Of a DNA stretch of 64,000 nt, positions 45,192 to 53,475 are shown in pieces. Every line of letters starts with the position of its first letter. Positions within the stretch are counted from its first letter, which is position 1. Origin of the DNA: Streptomyces sp. SID12488 (GTDB lineage Bacteria > Actinomycetota > Actinomycetes > Streptomycetales > Streptomycetaceae); NCBI RefSeq assembly GCF_010548275.1, contig NZ_JAAGLT010000026.1, positions 85,364 to 149,363 on the forward strand. The letters are read 5' to 3'. Under the pieces are notes generated by a model. It saw only the letters and a list, made by a program, of their open reading frames with translations. It was not told the origin of the DNA and searched no databases. The position numbers and the translations under genes were made by a program.

Positions 45192-47174
45192 ATGACTTCC
45201 TCGTCCCTGCCGATCAGCCGGCGCCGACTGCTGGCGGCTGTCGGCGCGTCGACGGCCGTCGGCCTGCTGCGGTTCGCCCCCGAGGCCGCCGCGACCGACG
45301 GCCCCGGAAGCTACACCGCGAGCTGGTCCTCCGTGGACCAGCACCCCCCGGCCCCGGCCTGGTTCCAGGACGCCAAGTTCGGCATCTACTACCACTGGGG
45401 CGTCTTCAGCGTCCCCGCGTTCGGCAACGAGTGGTACCCGCGCAACATGTACATCGGCGGCTCGGCCGAGAACAACCACCACAAGGCCACTTACGGCGAC
45501 CCCTCGGCCTGGCCGTACCACAACTTCATCGACGGCGCCCGCGACAAGGCGGGCAACTTCGTTCAGTTCGCCCCCAAGCCGGTCTCCCAGGGCGGCAGGT
45601 GGGATCCGGACGCCTGGGCCCGGCTGTTCAAGGCCGCGGGCGCCAGGTTCGCCGGCCCGGTCGCCGAGCACCACGACGGCTTCTCCATGTGGAACAGCCG
45701 CTCCAACCCGTGGAACTCGGTCCAGCACGGTCCCAGACTCGACCTGGTGGGGCTGCACGCGCAGGCCATCCGCGGGCAGGGACTGAAGTTCATGGCCTCG
45801 CTGCACCACGCCTACCACTTCAACGGCTTCTACGACCACGTGCCGAACCAGTCGGACCCGACGCTCCGCATCCTCTACGGCCAGCAGGGCTCGGCCGCGG
45901 AGAACAAGCTCTGGTACGACAAGCTGGTCGAGGTCATCGACGGCTACCAGCCGGACCTGGTCTGGCAGGACTTCGACCTGGGCCTGGTGCAGGAGTCCTA
46001 CCGGCTCCAGTTCCTCGCGCACTACTACAACCAGGCCGTCGCGTGGAACAAGGACGTGGTCGCGACCTACAAGGACGGCCTCAACAACAAGGGTGAGGTC
46101 TTCGACTTCGAGCGCGGCGGCCCGGCAGGGCTGCTCACCCCCTACTGGCTGACCGACGACAGCATCTCCTCCTCCAGCTGGTGCTACACGGTGGGCATCG
46201 GCTACTACTCGACGCAGGCCATGCTCCACTCGCTGATCGACCGGGTCAGCAAGGGCGGCAACATGCTGCTCAACATCGCCCCGATGGCCGACGGCACCAT
46301 CCCCTCCGGGCAGCAGTCCATCCTGCTCGCCATGGGCGACTGGCTCGGCCGCTTCGGAGAGGCGGTCTACTCCACCCGCTCCTGGTCCAGTTACGGCGAG
46401 GGCCCCACCAAGATGGGCGGAGGCTCGTTCAGCGGACCGGTGGCCGGCAAACCGCAGGACATCCGGTTCACCCGCAGCCGGGACAACAAGGTGCTCTACG
46501 CCACCGCCCTGGGCTGGCAGGGCGGCACCATGACGATCACGACGCTGAACTCGAACCAGATCAACCTCAGCAGCCTGACGGGCGCCCAATTACTCGACAA
46601 CACCGCCGGCACCTACATCAACCTGCCCGCGCCGACCCAGGACGCGTCGGGTCTGCACCTCACCATGCCCTCGTCCAACCCTCCGTTCAGCGCGCTGGCA
46701 TACACGGTCAAGCTGACCTTCTCCGGTGACATCCCCGTCCTGGGCGCGCCGGGCGGCTCCACGACCTGGGTCAGGATCGCCAACGTGACCAGCGGACTGG
46801 TGCTCGACAGCGGGGGCAACGTCGCCTCCGGTTCCAACCTCAAGCAGTGGAACTACGACGGAAGCACCAACCTGCAGTGGCAGCTGATCGACCTCGGCAA
46901 CGGCTACTACCGCATCATCAACCGCACCAACGGCATGGCCGCCGACAGCTGGGGGAACGCCGCCAACGGCGCTCCCGCCCGCCAGGAGGCGTGGAACGGC
47001 GGCAACAACCAGCAGTGGTCACTCAACAACCTCGGCGACAACCGCTACCAGATCGTCAACCGGGACACCGGCACCGCCCTCGACGGCAGCGGCAGCACCA
47101 CGGCCGGCTCCACCACGGTGCTGTGGACGCCGAACTCCAGCACCAACAACGCGTGGACCATCACCGGCGTGTGA
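45192..47174 (+). CDS. Secreted GH29 alpha-L-fucosidase with CBM13-like lectin
   Basis: 660 residues. Twin-arginine signal SRRRLLAAVGAS, unlike the Sec-type signals of its neighbours, so it may be exported folded. GH29 domain: WFQDAKFGIYYHWGVFSVPA, AEHHDGFSMWNS and nucleophile Asp in PDLVWQDFDLG (about 260). A beta-sandwich is followed by a ricin-type lectin from about 515 (WVRIANVTSGLVLDSGG). It removes terminal alpha-fucose, found on arabinogalactan and xyloglucan. A TTA codon lies at 46590-46592 in the second half. 57 nt after GH59, 50 nt before the esterase. Confidence 0.94.
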   Translation: MTSSSLPISRRRLLAAVGASTAVGLLRFAPEAAATDGPGSYTASWSSVDQHPPAPAWFQDAKFGIYYHWGVFSVPAFGNEWYPRNMYIGGSAENNHHKATYGDPSAWPYHNFIDGARDKAGNFVQFAPKPVSQGGRWDPDAWARLFKAAGARFAGPVAEHHDGFSMWNSRSNPWNSVQHGPRLDLVGLHAQAIRGQGLKFMASLHHAYHFNGFYDHVPNQSDPTLRILYGQQGSAAENKLWYDKLVEVIDGYQPDLVWQDFDLGLVQESYRLQFLAHYYNQAVAWNKDVVATYKDGLNNKGEVFDFERGGPAGLLTPYWLTDDSISSSSWCYTVGIGYYSTQAMLHSLIDRVSKGGNMLLNIAPMADGTIPSGQQSILLAMGDWLGRFGEAVYSTRSWSSYGEGPTKMGGGSFSGPVAGKPQDIRFTRSRDNKVLYATALGWQGGTMTITTLNSNQINLSSLTGAQLLDNTAGTYINLPAPTQDASGLHLTMPSSNPPFSALAYTVKLTFSGDIPVLGAPGGSTTWVRIANVTSGLVLDSGGNVASGSNLKQWNYDGSTNLQWQLIDLGNGYYRIINRTNGMAADSWGNAANGAPARQEAWNGGNNQQWSLNNLGDNRYQIVNRDTGTALDGSGSTTAGSTTVLWTPNSSTNNAWTITGV

Positions 47175-47224
47175 ACCGGCGCTCCCCGTACGACGGAAGA
47201 ACTCGACGACGGAAGAAGGAGAGC

Positions 47225-48562
47225 ATGGAACGTAAACCGCTCTTATTGTCCATCGCGGCCGCACTGCTTCTCATCCTGACCACCGCGGGCACCTCGTTCA
47301 GCAGCGCCCTCGGCGCACCCGCGCCGGCCACGAGGTCCGCTGCCGCGGCGAGCGCGGGCTGCGGCAAGGCCCCGACGCTGACCAGCGGTAACCACACGAT
47401 TCAGAGCGGCGGCCAGAACCGCAGTTACATCCTGCGGGTCCCGGCCGGCTACGACAGCAACCACCCCTACCGGCTGGTCTTCGGTTTCCACTGGCGGGGC
47501 GGTACGGCCAACGACGTCGACTCGGGCGGCACGGACGGGTACAACTGGTCCTACTACGGCCTCAGGCGCCTGGCGGACAACGCGAACAACAGCACGATCT
47601 TCGTCGCCCCCCAGGGCAACGGCAACGGCTGGGCCAATCCCGGCGGCCAGGACGTGGCCTTCGTCGACGCCATGGTCAACCAGATCGAATCGGGCCTGTG
47701 CGTCGACACCACCCAGTTGTTCTCCGCCGGCTTCAGCTACGGCGGCGCGATGTCGTACGCCCTCGCCTGCTCCCGGGCGACGGTCTTCCGCGCGGTCGCG
47801 GTCTACTCCGGCGCGAACCTCAGCGGCTGCAACGGCGGTAACCAGCCCATCGCCTACATGGGACTGCACGGCCTCAGGGACAACGTGCTGCCCATCCAGT
47901 CGGGACGAGACCTGCGCAACACCTTCGTCCGGACGAACGGCTGCACCTCGCAGAACCCGCCCGAGCCGGCCAACGGAAGCCTGACGCACATCATCACCAC
48001 CTACTCCGGATGCAGGTCCGGATACCCCGTCGTCTGGGCCGCGTTCGACGGAGCCGGCCACGACCCCGGTCCCATCGACGGCTCCACCGGCGACGGCTGG
48101 CGCACCTGGACATCGGCGGCGGTGTGGCAGTTCTTCACCCAGTTCGGCTCGAACCAGCCGCCGCCCCCGCAGTCCGGCAACCAGGAAATCGTCGGCCAGC
48201 AGTCGGGGCGCTGCCTCGACATCAACAACTCGACCACGGCGAACGGTACGCAGGCACAGCTGTGGGACTGCAACGGCGGCTCCAACCAGCGGTGGACCTA
48301 CTCCACCGGAAAGCAGCTGGTTGTCTACGGCAACAAGTGCCTGGGTGTCGGCCAGGGGGCGGGCAACGGCACCCCGGCGGCGATCTGGGACTGCAGCGGA
48401 CAGGCAGACCAGCAATGGAACGTCAACGCCGACGGCACGATCACAGCAGCGCAGTCGGGGCTCTGCCTGGACGCCAGCGGCCAGGCGACCGCCAACGGGA
48501 CGAAAGTCCAGCTGTGGAGTTGCTCGGGCGGCGCCAACCAGCACTGGCGCCTGCAGAACTGA
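47225..48562 (+). CDS. Secreted CE1-like feruloyl/PHB-type esterase with CBM13
   Basis: 445 residues from ATG 47225 (AAGGAG 5-6 nt upstream). Signal LLLSIAAALLLILTTAG. The alpha/beta-hydrolase domain of the LpqC/PHB-depolymerase group has SYILRVPAGYD, FGFHWRGG, the nucleophile elbow GFSYGGAMS (Ser about 170) and a His in DGAGHDPG. Relatives cleave ferulate or acetyl esters from arabinoxylan. A ricin-type lectin starts near 320. Codon 7 is TTA (47243-47245). Last gene of the operon; the inverted repeat at 48572-48614 follows and could also act as its terminator. Confidence 0.9.
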   Translation: MERKPLLLSIAAALLLILTTAGTSFSSALGAPAPATRSAAAASAGCGKAPTLTSGNHTIQSGGQNRSYILRVPAGYDSNHPYRLVFGFHWRGGTANDVDSGGTDGYNWSYYGLRRLADNANNSTIFVAPQGNGNGWANPGGQDVAFVDAMVNQIESGLCVDTTQLFSAGFSYGGAMSYALACSRATVFRAVAVYSGANLSGCNGGNQPIAYMGLHGLRDNVLPIQSGRDLRNTFVRTNGCTSQNPPEPANGSLTHIITTYSGCRSGYPVVWAAFDGAGHDPGPIDGSTGDGWRTWTSAAVWQFFTQFGSNQPPPPQSGNQEIVGQQSGRCLDINNSTTANGTQAQLWDCNGGSNQRWTYSTGKQLVVYGNKCLGVGQGAGNGTPAAIWDCSGQADQQWNVNADGTITAAQSGLCLDASGQATANGTKVQLWSCSGGANQHWRLQN

Positions 48563-48566
48563 ACAA

Positions 48567-48614
48567 TTGACGTCCTGAGTTAACGACGATAAGTCAACGT
48601 CGTTAACTCAGGAC
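48567..48614 (+). promoter_or_regulatory. Promoter overlapped by a 17-bp inverted-repeat operator
   Basis: TTGACG (48567-48572), 17-nt spacer and TAAGTC (48590-48595) form a plausible promoter. Over it lies the perfect inverted repeat GTCCTGAGTTAACGACG (48572-48588) / CGTCGTTAACTCAGGAC (48598-48614) with a 9-nt spacer. Its place just before the thioesterase-tetR pair suggests a TetR operator and autorepression. Confidence 0.7.
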
Positions 48615-48625
48615 GGGAGTAGCTC

Positions 48626-49030
48626 GTGGTCACACTTGAAGCCGAAGAGGTCTACGCGCTCGCGCCGTACACCAAGACGCTTGGAGTCGAGTTCGAGGAG
48701 ATCGCGGCGGTCGGCGTCCGGGCCAGGCGGGCGCACGATCTCTCCCTCTCCACGGTGGGCGGCGGCTTCCACGGAGGGGCGTTGATGGGGCTCGGCGATG
48801 TGTGTGCCGCCGTGTGTGCCGCCCTCAACGGTCCAGTCGGCGCCGCACCGGGCACTGTGGAGTCGAGTACGCATTTTCTTCGGCCCGCAGGCACGAGCGT
48901 CGTCGCGACAGCCCGTCCCCTGCGCCTGGGGCGCAAAACTGTCATCGAGGTCGACGTCCACGACGAGAAGGGCGAACTGTGCACCCGGGTGACCCAAGTG
49001 GTCACCGCCGTCGTGCCGAAGGCGCCCTGA
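48626..49030 (+). CDS. PaaI-type hotdog thioesterase
   Basis: 134 residues, GTG 48626 with GGGAG 9 nt upstream. Single hotdog domain: VGGGFHGGALMGLGDVCA is the active-site helix region with the usual Gly/Asp pattern, and VESSTHFLRPAG is the central strand. Such enzymes hydrolyse acyl-CoA thioesters, often aryl- or hydroxyaryl-CoA. It is placed directly behind a palindromic operator and 3 nt before a TetR gene, so the pair is probably an inducible detoxification or acyl-CoA-sensing unit unrelated to the glycosidases around it. Confidence 0.88.
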   Translation: MVTLEAEEVYALAPYTKTLGVEFEEIAAVGVRARRAHDLSLSTVGGGFHGGALMGLGDVCAAVCAALNGPVGAAPGTVESSTHFLRPAGTSVVATARPLRLGRKTVIEVDVHDEKGELCTRVTQVVTAVVPKAP

Positions 49031-49033
49031 TTC

Positions 49034-49684
49034 ATGTCTGCGACCGGTTCCCGGGTTCGTGCCCCCAAGGGGCAGGGCGGGCTGCTCCGAGACCAGCTTC
49101 TCGGCATCGCCGATCAACTACTGGAGGACGGGGGTGCCGAGGCGCTGACGATTCGTGCCGTGGCGACAAGTGCGGGAGTCAGCCCGCCGGCCGTCTACCT
49201 CCACTTCGCCTCGAAGCGGGACCTCGTCCATGCGACGTGCCTGCGGGTATGGAGCTCCCTGTTCGGCGAGTTGGAAGCAGTGTCGCGGGACATCCCGGAT
49301 CCCGTGACGGCGCTGTACGAGATCTGCGTCGCCTACATCGCGTTCGGACTTCGTCATCCTTCCCAGTACCGGCTCGTGATGACGGGGGAGGCCACCGAGG
49401 CCGGCCGCCGGAACGAGGACGAATGCTTCCGCTGTTTCCGGGACAAGGTCGCAGCGTGTGCTGATGCCGGGGTTCCGGTGACGAGTAGGACCGAGACCGC
49501 CAGGGTGTTGTGTGCCGGCGTGCACGGGGCGGTTTCCCTGCTCATCCACCAAGACCGTGACGCTTGGCCTCCGGACCGCGATCGCTACGTCAGACGAGCG
49601 GCATCCTCTGCCGTCCACGGCGCGCTTCTCACCTCATCCCACACGTCCGGCCCCTCGGTGGCTGACGTGACGCAGTCGGGCTGA
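49034..49684 (+). CDS. TetR-family repressor
   Basis: 216 residues. N-terminal helix-turn-helix: EALTIRAVATSAGVSPPAVY and LHFASKRDLVHAT are typical TetR helices. The C-terminal ligand domain contains AYIAFGLRHPSQYRLVMTGE, as in the WHG-type TetR_C group. It shares an operon with the hotdog gene and likely binds the 17-bp inverted repeat upstream; the ligand could be the acyl-CoA removed by the thioesterase. A hairpin lies right after the stop. Confidence 0.93.
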   Translation: MSATGSRVRAPKGQGGLLRDQLLGIADQLLEDGGAEALTIRAVATSAGVSPPAVYLHFASKRDLVHATCLRVWSSLFGELEAVSRDIPDPVTALYEICVAYIAFGLRHPSQYRLVMTGEATEAGRRNEDECFRCFRDKVAACADAGVPVTSRTETARVLCAGVHGAVSLLIHQDRDAWPPDRDRYVRRAASSAVHGALLTSSHTSGPSVADVTQSG

Positions 49685-50103
49685 CCCCGGGTGCCTGGAC
49701 GGCATCCGGGGCGGTCGGACCAGACGACGGTGCCGGTCACCGCGCCGGCGTTCTTGGTCACGCGGTAGGTCACCGTGGCGCCGCTCCAGAAGTGGAAGAC
49801 GAGCGTGGCCTGCGCGTTGTCCCGGAGCGCGTTGAGGAAGTCGGAGGTGAGCAGGAGCCCGTTGTCGGAGTAGTCCGGGCTGAAGGTGAAGGACACGTTG
49901 AACTCCTGGTAGGGACTCCAGCTGACGGGCCCGGCGTTGGAGCCGTCGGCGTAGGTGGCCTCCATGGTCGCCGGCTGGTCACCCCGGTACTGGGTGGGGA
50001 TGGTGAGACCGCTGGTGGAGCCGGTCGCGTCGGACAGCACCGGCCTGTCGGATCCGGGCGGTTCGGTTCGAGGCCCGCGGAAGACTCTCGTGCACTCCAT
50101 CAC
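49585..50103 (-). pseudogene. Fragment of a secreted carbohydrate-active protein (X2/Ig-like region)
   Basis: 172-residue open frame on the minus strand. The middle, about 35-130, looks like a real beta-sandwich accessory module (WSPYQEFNVSFTFSPDYSDN, LVFHFWSGATVTYRVTKNAG) of the kind found beside cellulase domains. There is no signal peptide or catalytic domain, and the 3' end runs through the tetR terminator and into tetR, so the last 40 residues are probably read-through. I regard it as the tail of a lost enzyme gene; a short intact gene is less likely. Confidence 0.5.
49685..49711 (+). terminator. Terminator of the thioesterase-tetR operon
   Basis: CCCCGGGTGCC and GGCATCCGGGG pair in 10 of 11 positions around TGGAC, directly after the tetR stop. 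Confidence 0.65.
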
Positions 50104-50147
50104 CGCATCGAATGTTTCGGGATTCTAGGCGAATCATGCGAGATGTA

Positions 50148-50175
50148 TTGACGCCGTTCTGCGGTTCCCTATCAT
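50148..50175 (+). promoter_or_regulatory. Candidate promoter upstream of the GH62 gene
   Basis: TTGACG (50148-50153), 16-nt spacer, TATCAT (50170-50175), in a locally AT-richer stretch. The GH62 start is about 300 nt further, so a long leader would be transcribed; the interval has no gene I can support. Confidence 0.45.
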
Positions 50176-50474
50176 CCAGAGTGCTCGATAGTTCGACTCT
50201 TGTTCGGTATGACGAACAAGAGGGTCGCTGCACCCGCACAGCAGGACGTCACCGCACACGCCTGCCGCCATGCTTGAGCCGCAAAGGGTATGCCGCACGA
50301 TGCATCTGTCATGGTCGCATCAAGCATGCCGTCGCAGCCGTGCGCCGACGGCCGCCACCGGCCCTTCGCCGCCGCCCGGGTGCCGCGGACCGCTACGAAC
50401 CGCACCATCTCGACAGTCCGGCCGGCCTTTGAGAGGGCAGCCGGAACCGCTCACTCGAGGACAACGAGGTCCCC

Positions 50475-51899
50475 ATGCGCAGACGTAGTTTCGACCGCGG
50501 ACGTGTGTCCGTGGTGCTCGCCGCTGCGATCGCGGTCCTGGTCGCGTTGGCGGCGATGCTCGTCGCCAACCCGGCTCAGGCGGCCACCAGCGGCGCCTTG
50601 CGCGGTGTCGCCGCCGGCCGATGTCTCGATGTGCCGAACTCCAGCCAGACCGACGGTACGTACGTTCAGATCTGGGACTGCTCGGGCGGGACCAACCAGC
50701 AGTGGACGGCGACGGACAGCAACCAGTTGACCGTGTTCGGCAACAAGTGCCTCGATGTTCCGGGCCACGCCACCGCGGCCGGTACCCGGGTGCAGATCTG
50801 GACCTGCAGCGGGGGCGCGAACCAGCAGTGGCGGGTGAACTCCGACGGCACGATCGTCGGCGTGGAGTCCGGACTGTGCCTCGACGTCACGGGCTCCGGT
50901 ACGGCCAACGGCACGGCGGTGGAGATCTGGACGTGCAACGGCGGCAGCAACCAGAAGTGGACCGGCCTGTCCGGGACAACCCCGCCGGGCGGCGGCAACT
51001 GCGCTCTGCCGTCGTCGTACCGGTGGACGTCGACGGGAGCGTTGGCCCAGCCGGCGAACGGGTGGGTCGCCCTGAAGGACTTCACCAACGTGGTCTACAA
51101 CGGCAAGCACCTGGTCTACGCGTCGAACGTGTCGGGATCGTCGTACGGCTCGATGGCGTTCAGTCCCTTCACGAACTGGTCCGACATGGCGTCGGCCGGC
51201 CAGACCGGCATGAGCCAGGCCGCGGTGGCGCCCACGCTGTTCTACTTCGCACCCAAGAACATCTGGGTGCTGGCGTACCAGTGGGGCGCGTGGCCCTTCA
51301 TCTACCGCACATCGAGCGACCCCACCAACTCCAACGGCTGGTCCGCACCCCAGCCCCTGTTCACCGGCAGCATCTCCGGGGCCGCCCCGATCGACCAGAC
51401 CCTGATCGCCGACGACCAGAACATGTACCTGCTCTTCGCCGGTGACAACGGCAAGATCTACCGGGCGAGCATGCCGATCGGGAACTTCCCCGGCAGCTTC
51501 GGCTCGTCGTACACGACGGTCATGAGCGACACGGTGAAGAACCTGTTCGAAGCACCGGAGGTCTACAAGGTCCAGGGCCAGAACCAGTACCTGATGATCG
51601 TCGAGGCTCGGGGTGCGAACGAGCAGCGCTTCTTCCGCTCGTTCACGGCCTCCAGCCTGAACGGTTCGTGGACCCCGCAGGCCGCCACCGAGAGCAACCC
51701 CTTCGCGGGCAAGGCCAACAGCGGTGCCACCTGGACCAACGACATCAGCCACGGTGACCTGGTCCGCAACAACCCCGACCAGACCAAGACCATCGACCCC
51801 TGCAACCTGCAGTTCCTCTACCAGGGCAAGTCCCCGACCGCGAGCGGCCCCTACGACCAACTGCCATGGCGGCCGGGCGTCCTCACCCTGCAACGCTGA
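50475..51899 (+). CDS. Secreted GH62 alpha-L-arabinofuranosidase with N-terminal CBM13
   Basis: 474 residues from ATG 50475. Signal peptide VSVVLAAAIAVLVALAAMLV, ricin-type lectin about 40-165, a short Gly/Pro linker, then a GH62 five-bladed propeller from CALPSSYRWTSTGALAQP to RPGVLTLQR. GH62 motifs WVALKDFTNVVYNGKHLVYA, FYFAPKNIWVLAYQWG and LFEAPEVYKVQGQNQYLMIV are present. GH62 removes arabinose from mono-substituted xylose in arabinoxylan, in harmony with the GH10 and GH54 enzymes upstream. The layout matches characterised Streptomyces GH62 enzymes. Transcribed alone, between its own promoter and a strong terminator. Confidence 0.96.
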   Translation: MRRRSFDRGRVSVVLAAAIAVLVALAAMLVANPAQAATSGALRGVAAGRCLDVPNSSQTDGTYVQIWDCSGGTNQQWTATDSNQLTVFGNKCLDVPGHATAAGTRVQIWTCSGGANQQWRVNSDGTIVGVESGLCLDVTGSGTANGTAVEIWTCNGGSNQKWTGLSGTTPPGGGNCALPSSYRWTSTGALAQPANGWVALKDFTNVVYNGKHLVYASNVSGSSYGSMAFSPFTNWSDMASAGQTGMSQAAVAPTLFYFAPKNIWVLAYQWGAWPFIYRTSSDPTNSNGWSAPQPLFTGSISGAAPIDQTLIADDQNMYLLFAGDNGKIYRASMPIGNFPGSFGSSYTTVMSDTVKNLFEAPEVYKVQGQNQYLMIVEARGANEQRFFRSFTASSLNGSWTPQAATESNPFAGKANSGATWTNDISHGDLVRNNPDQTKTIDPCNLQFLYQGKSPTASGPYDQLPWRPGVLTLQR

Positions 51900-51923
51900 C
51901 CGTTGACGGATGCTCATCGCGTC

Positions 51924-51958
51924 GAGGAACCCCAGCCGTGCGTCGGCCGGGGTTCCTC
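51924..51958 (+). terminator. Strong terminator after GH62
   Basis: GAGGAACCCC and GGGGTTCCTC form a perfect 10-bp stem, extended inward by GCCG/CGGC around TGCGT, 25 nt past the stop. Confidence 0.75.
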
Positions 51959-52207
51959 CGCACGGCCGCTGATTGCGCCTCGCGCATGGCCGAAGTCAGG
52001 GGGCCTGACGTGCAGGGCAGGCAAGCGCTGGGCGAGGCCGGGTACGGCTGTCTCGACGCGCGGGGCTTCCACCTCGAGAGCGCCGACTTCCACGAGTACA
52101 TGCAGCTGGGCTGGGCCTTCCAGGACGGCTGTAGGGTTCCAGAAGTGACGTACAGCATCTGACCAGGCACTTTGCGACTCCGGGCGATCACGACAAGCTC
52201 GGACCCC

Positions 52208-52312
52208 ATGGCACTGCGCATGCTCTACCTGGTCTTCCTCCGACTCCTCGGACTGCTCCTGCTGCTCTCCCGCTCGCAGCAGACCAAGGACGCCGAGCTG
52301 CTCGCGCTGCGT
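52208..52312 (+). pseudogene. Transposase N-terminal remnant
   Basis: The start MALRMLYLVFLRLLGLLLLL followed by SRSQQTKDAELLALR is the typical opening of one group of actinobacterial integrase-type transposases (KDAELLVLRHQL). It breaks off at LALR, where a different element begins. Confidence 0.7.
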
Positions 52313-52315
52313 TCC

Positions 52316-52452
52316 CCGCGACTCCGGCAAGATCAGCGGCAACCTCCGGCGCCCGCAGCGATACAACCGTCGGCTCCAGCGCCTCCTCTACACCTCTGCG
52401 CTGTTCAGCATCCGAAGGTGTGAGGAATCCCGTCGGGTCTACGACCGACTAC
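52316..52452 (+). pseudogene. IS110-family transposase remnant
   Basis: In one frame RDSGKISGNLRRPQRYNRRL then FSIRRCEESRRVYDRLR matches the C-terminal Transposase_20 region of IS110/IS116 elements. Neither end is intact. It is directly joined to the preceding transposase scrap, so two IS fragments were fused by deletion. Confidence 0.65.
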
Positions 52453-52743
52453 GTGCACGGCCGGTGGAAGCCGGAAGCGACCGAGGAACACCGCGCACGA
52501 ATCCTGTCCGTGCAGGCGAGCACCGACCGAGGCCTGGACAGCCTGGCCGCCGACGGCGTCCTGAGTGTCGAGTCCATCGAACAGATGCTGCGCCCGCACC
52601 CGGAGCTCGGTTCCTGGAGAATGGCACCCGTACTGCGCGCCTACCCTTCCGGTAGCCCCGATGCCCAGGCGCTCGTACGGGAAATGCTGGACGCGATCGC
52701 CGGCTTCCCGCTGCTACCGCCCTGGTCACAGGCCGGGGTTTGA
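52420..52743 (+). CDS. Unidentified protein fragment or small gene
   Basis: 107-residue frame from a GTG. From about TDYVHGRWKPEATEEHRARI onward it has balanced composition and helical periodicity (LSVESIEQMLRPHPELGSWR, DAQALVREMLDAIAG), so it is probably the C-terminal part of a real protein, joined to the IS110 scrap. No family recognised, no ribosome site. Confidence 0.35.
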   Translation: MRNPVGSTTDYVHGRWKPEATEEHRARILSVQASTDRGLDSLAADGVLSVESIEQMLRPHPELGSWRMAPVLRAYPSGSPDAQALVREMLDAIAGFPLLPPWSQAGV

Positions 52744-52921
52744 GTCAGTACCGCGAGGAGCTTACGGCGAGCGGTTTTTTTGGGGTCGGCCGTGGCGCCG
52801 CCGGGCACGCCTGTGCGAATCGAACGTCTGCGCAGGGTGACGCCGTGCCCTGCCGTAGAGTCCCCGATGTCCGAGGGCCGGCGGTACGGGCCGGTCCCGG
52901 CACCCAGGGCAGGAGCAAGCG

Positions 52922-53190
52922 ATGACAGCACGTGTTCCTGCGGCCTCACCCGGAGGGGAGCCGCCTCCGCAGCTCGTGCCTGCGGTCGACGAGGAGAGGG
53001 CGCGGCTGGAGGCGGTGCGCCGCTACGACATCCTCGACACTCCACCGGACGGCGCCTTCGACCGGGTCGGGCGATCGCCGCGCGGCTGTTCGACGTCCCT
53101 GTGGCAACCGTGACGATCGTGGACAGTGACCGGATCTGGTTCAAGGCCACCCACGGGCTGGACGGCGTCACCCAGATCGGCCGGGACCCG
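52922..53190 (+). pseudogene. GAF-domain protein, frameshifted and truncated
   Basis: ATG 52922 opens a frame reading RARLEAVRRYDILDTPPDGA then FDRV, the usual start of actinobacterial GAF signalling proteins. From about 53065 the homology continues in another frame: IAARLFDVPVATVTIVDSDR and IWFKATHGLDGVTQIGRDPG. The domain then ends and transposase sequence follows. Both a frameshift and a truncation make it non-functional. Confidence 0.75.
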
Positions 53191-53300
53191 GGTTCCGCCA
53201 GGACGGCCAGACCAACATCGCCGCCGCCCTCCGCCACACCGGCCGCGACTACACCGGCCCCTACGAACCGTCGGCCTCACGGGACGAACCCAGACAGATC
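53191..53300 (+). pseudogene. ISAs1-type transposase C-terminal scrap
   Basis: QTNIAAALRHTGRDYTGP resembles the conserved end of ISAs1-family transposases; the natural continuation (HRPLRTVGLT) is in another frame, so it is shifted as well. A 13-bp direct repeat CCACAGGTTTACC follows at 53331-53343 and 53354-53366. Confidence 0.5.
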
Positions 53301-53475
53301 TCGATCACGCAATGATCCTGTCTCAGTACCCCACAGGTTTACCCCCACGTACGCCACAGGTTTACCGAAAACTCCTACCAACATGGGATGGCATCGAATA
53401 CGTGGAATGCCAGGCTCTCCCCCCGAGAGCCGGATCCTTTCTGCTTTCTGAGAAGACCGGATTGAAGGGGAGAAA

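Noticed and set aside
47019..48544. Minus-strand frame opposite the CE1-like esterase
   Set aside because: Val/Ala/Arg-rich antisense frame without domains; the plus strand encodes a clear esterase-lectin.
29993..51000. Recurrent near-identical stretches (AACGGC...CAGCAGTGG) as tandem repeats or CRISPR
   Set aside because: They are the QxW repeats of ricin-type domains inside coding frames, without regular spacers.
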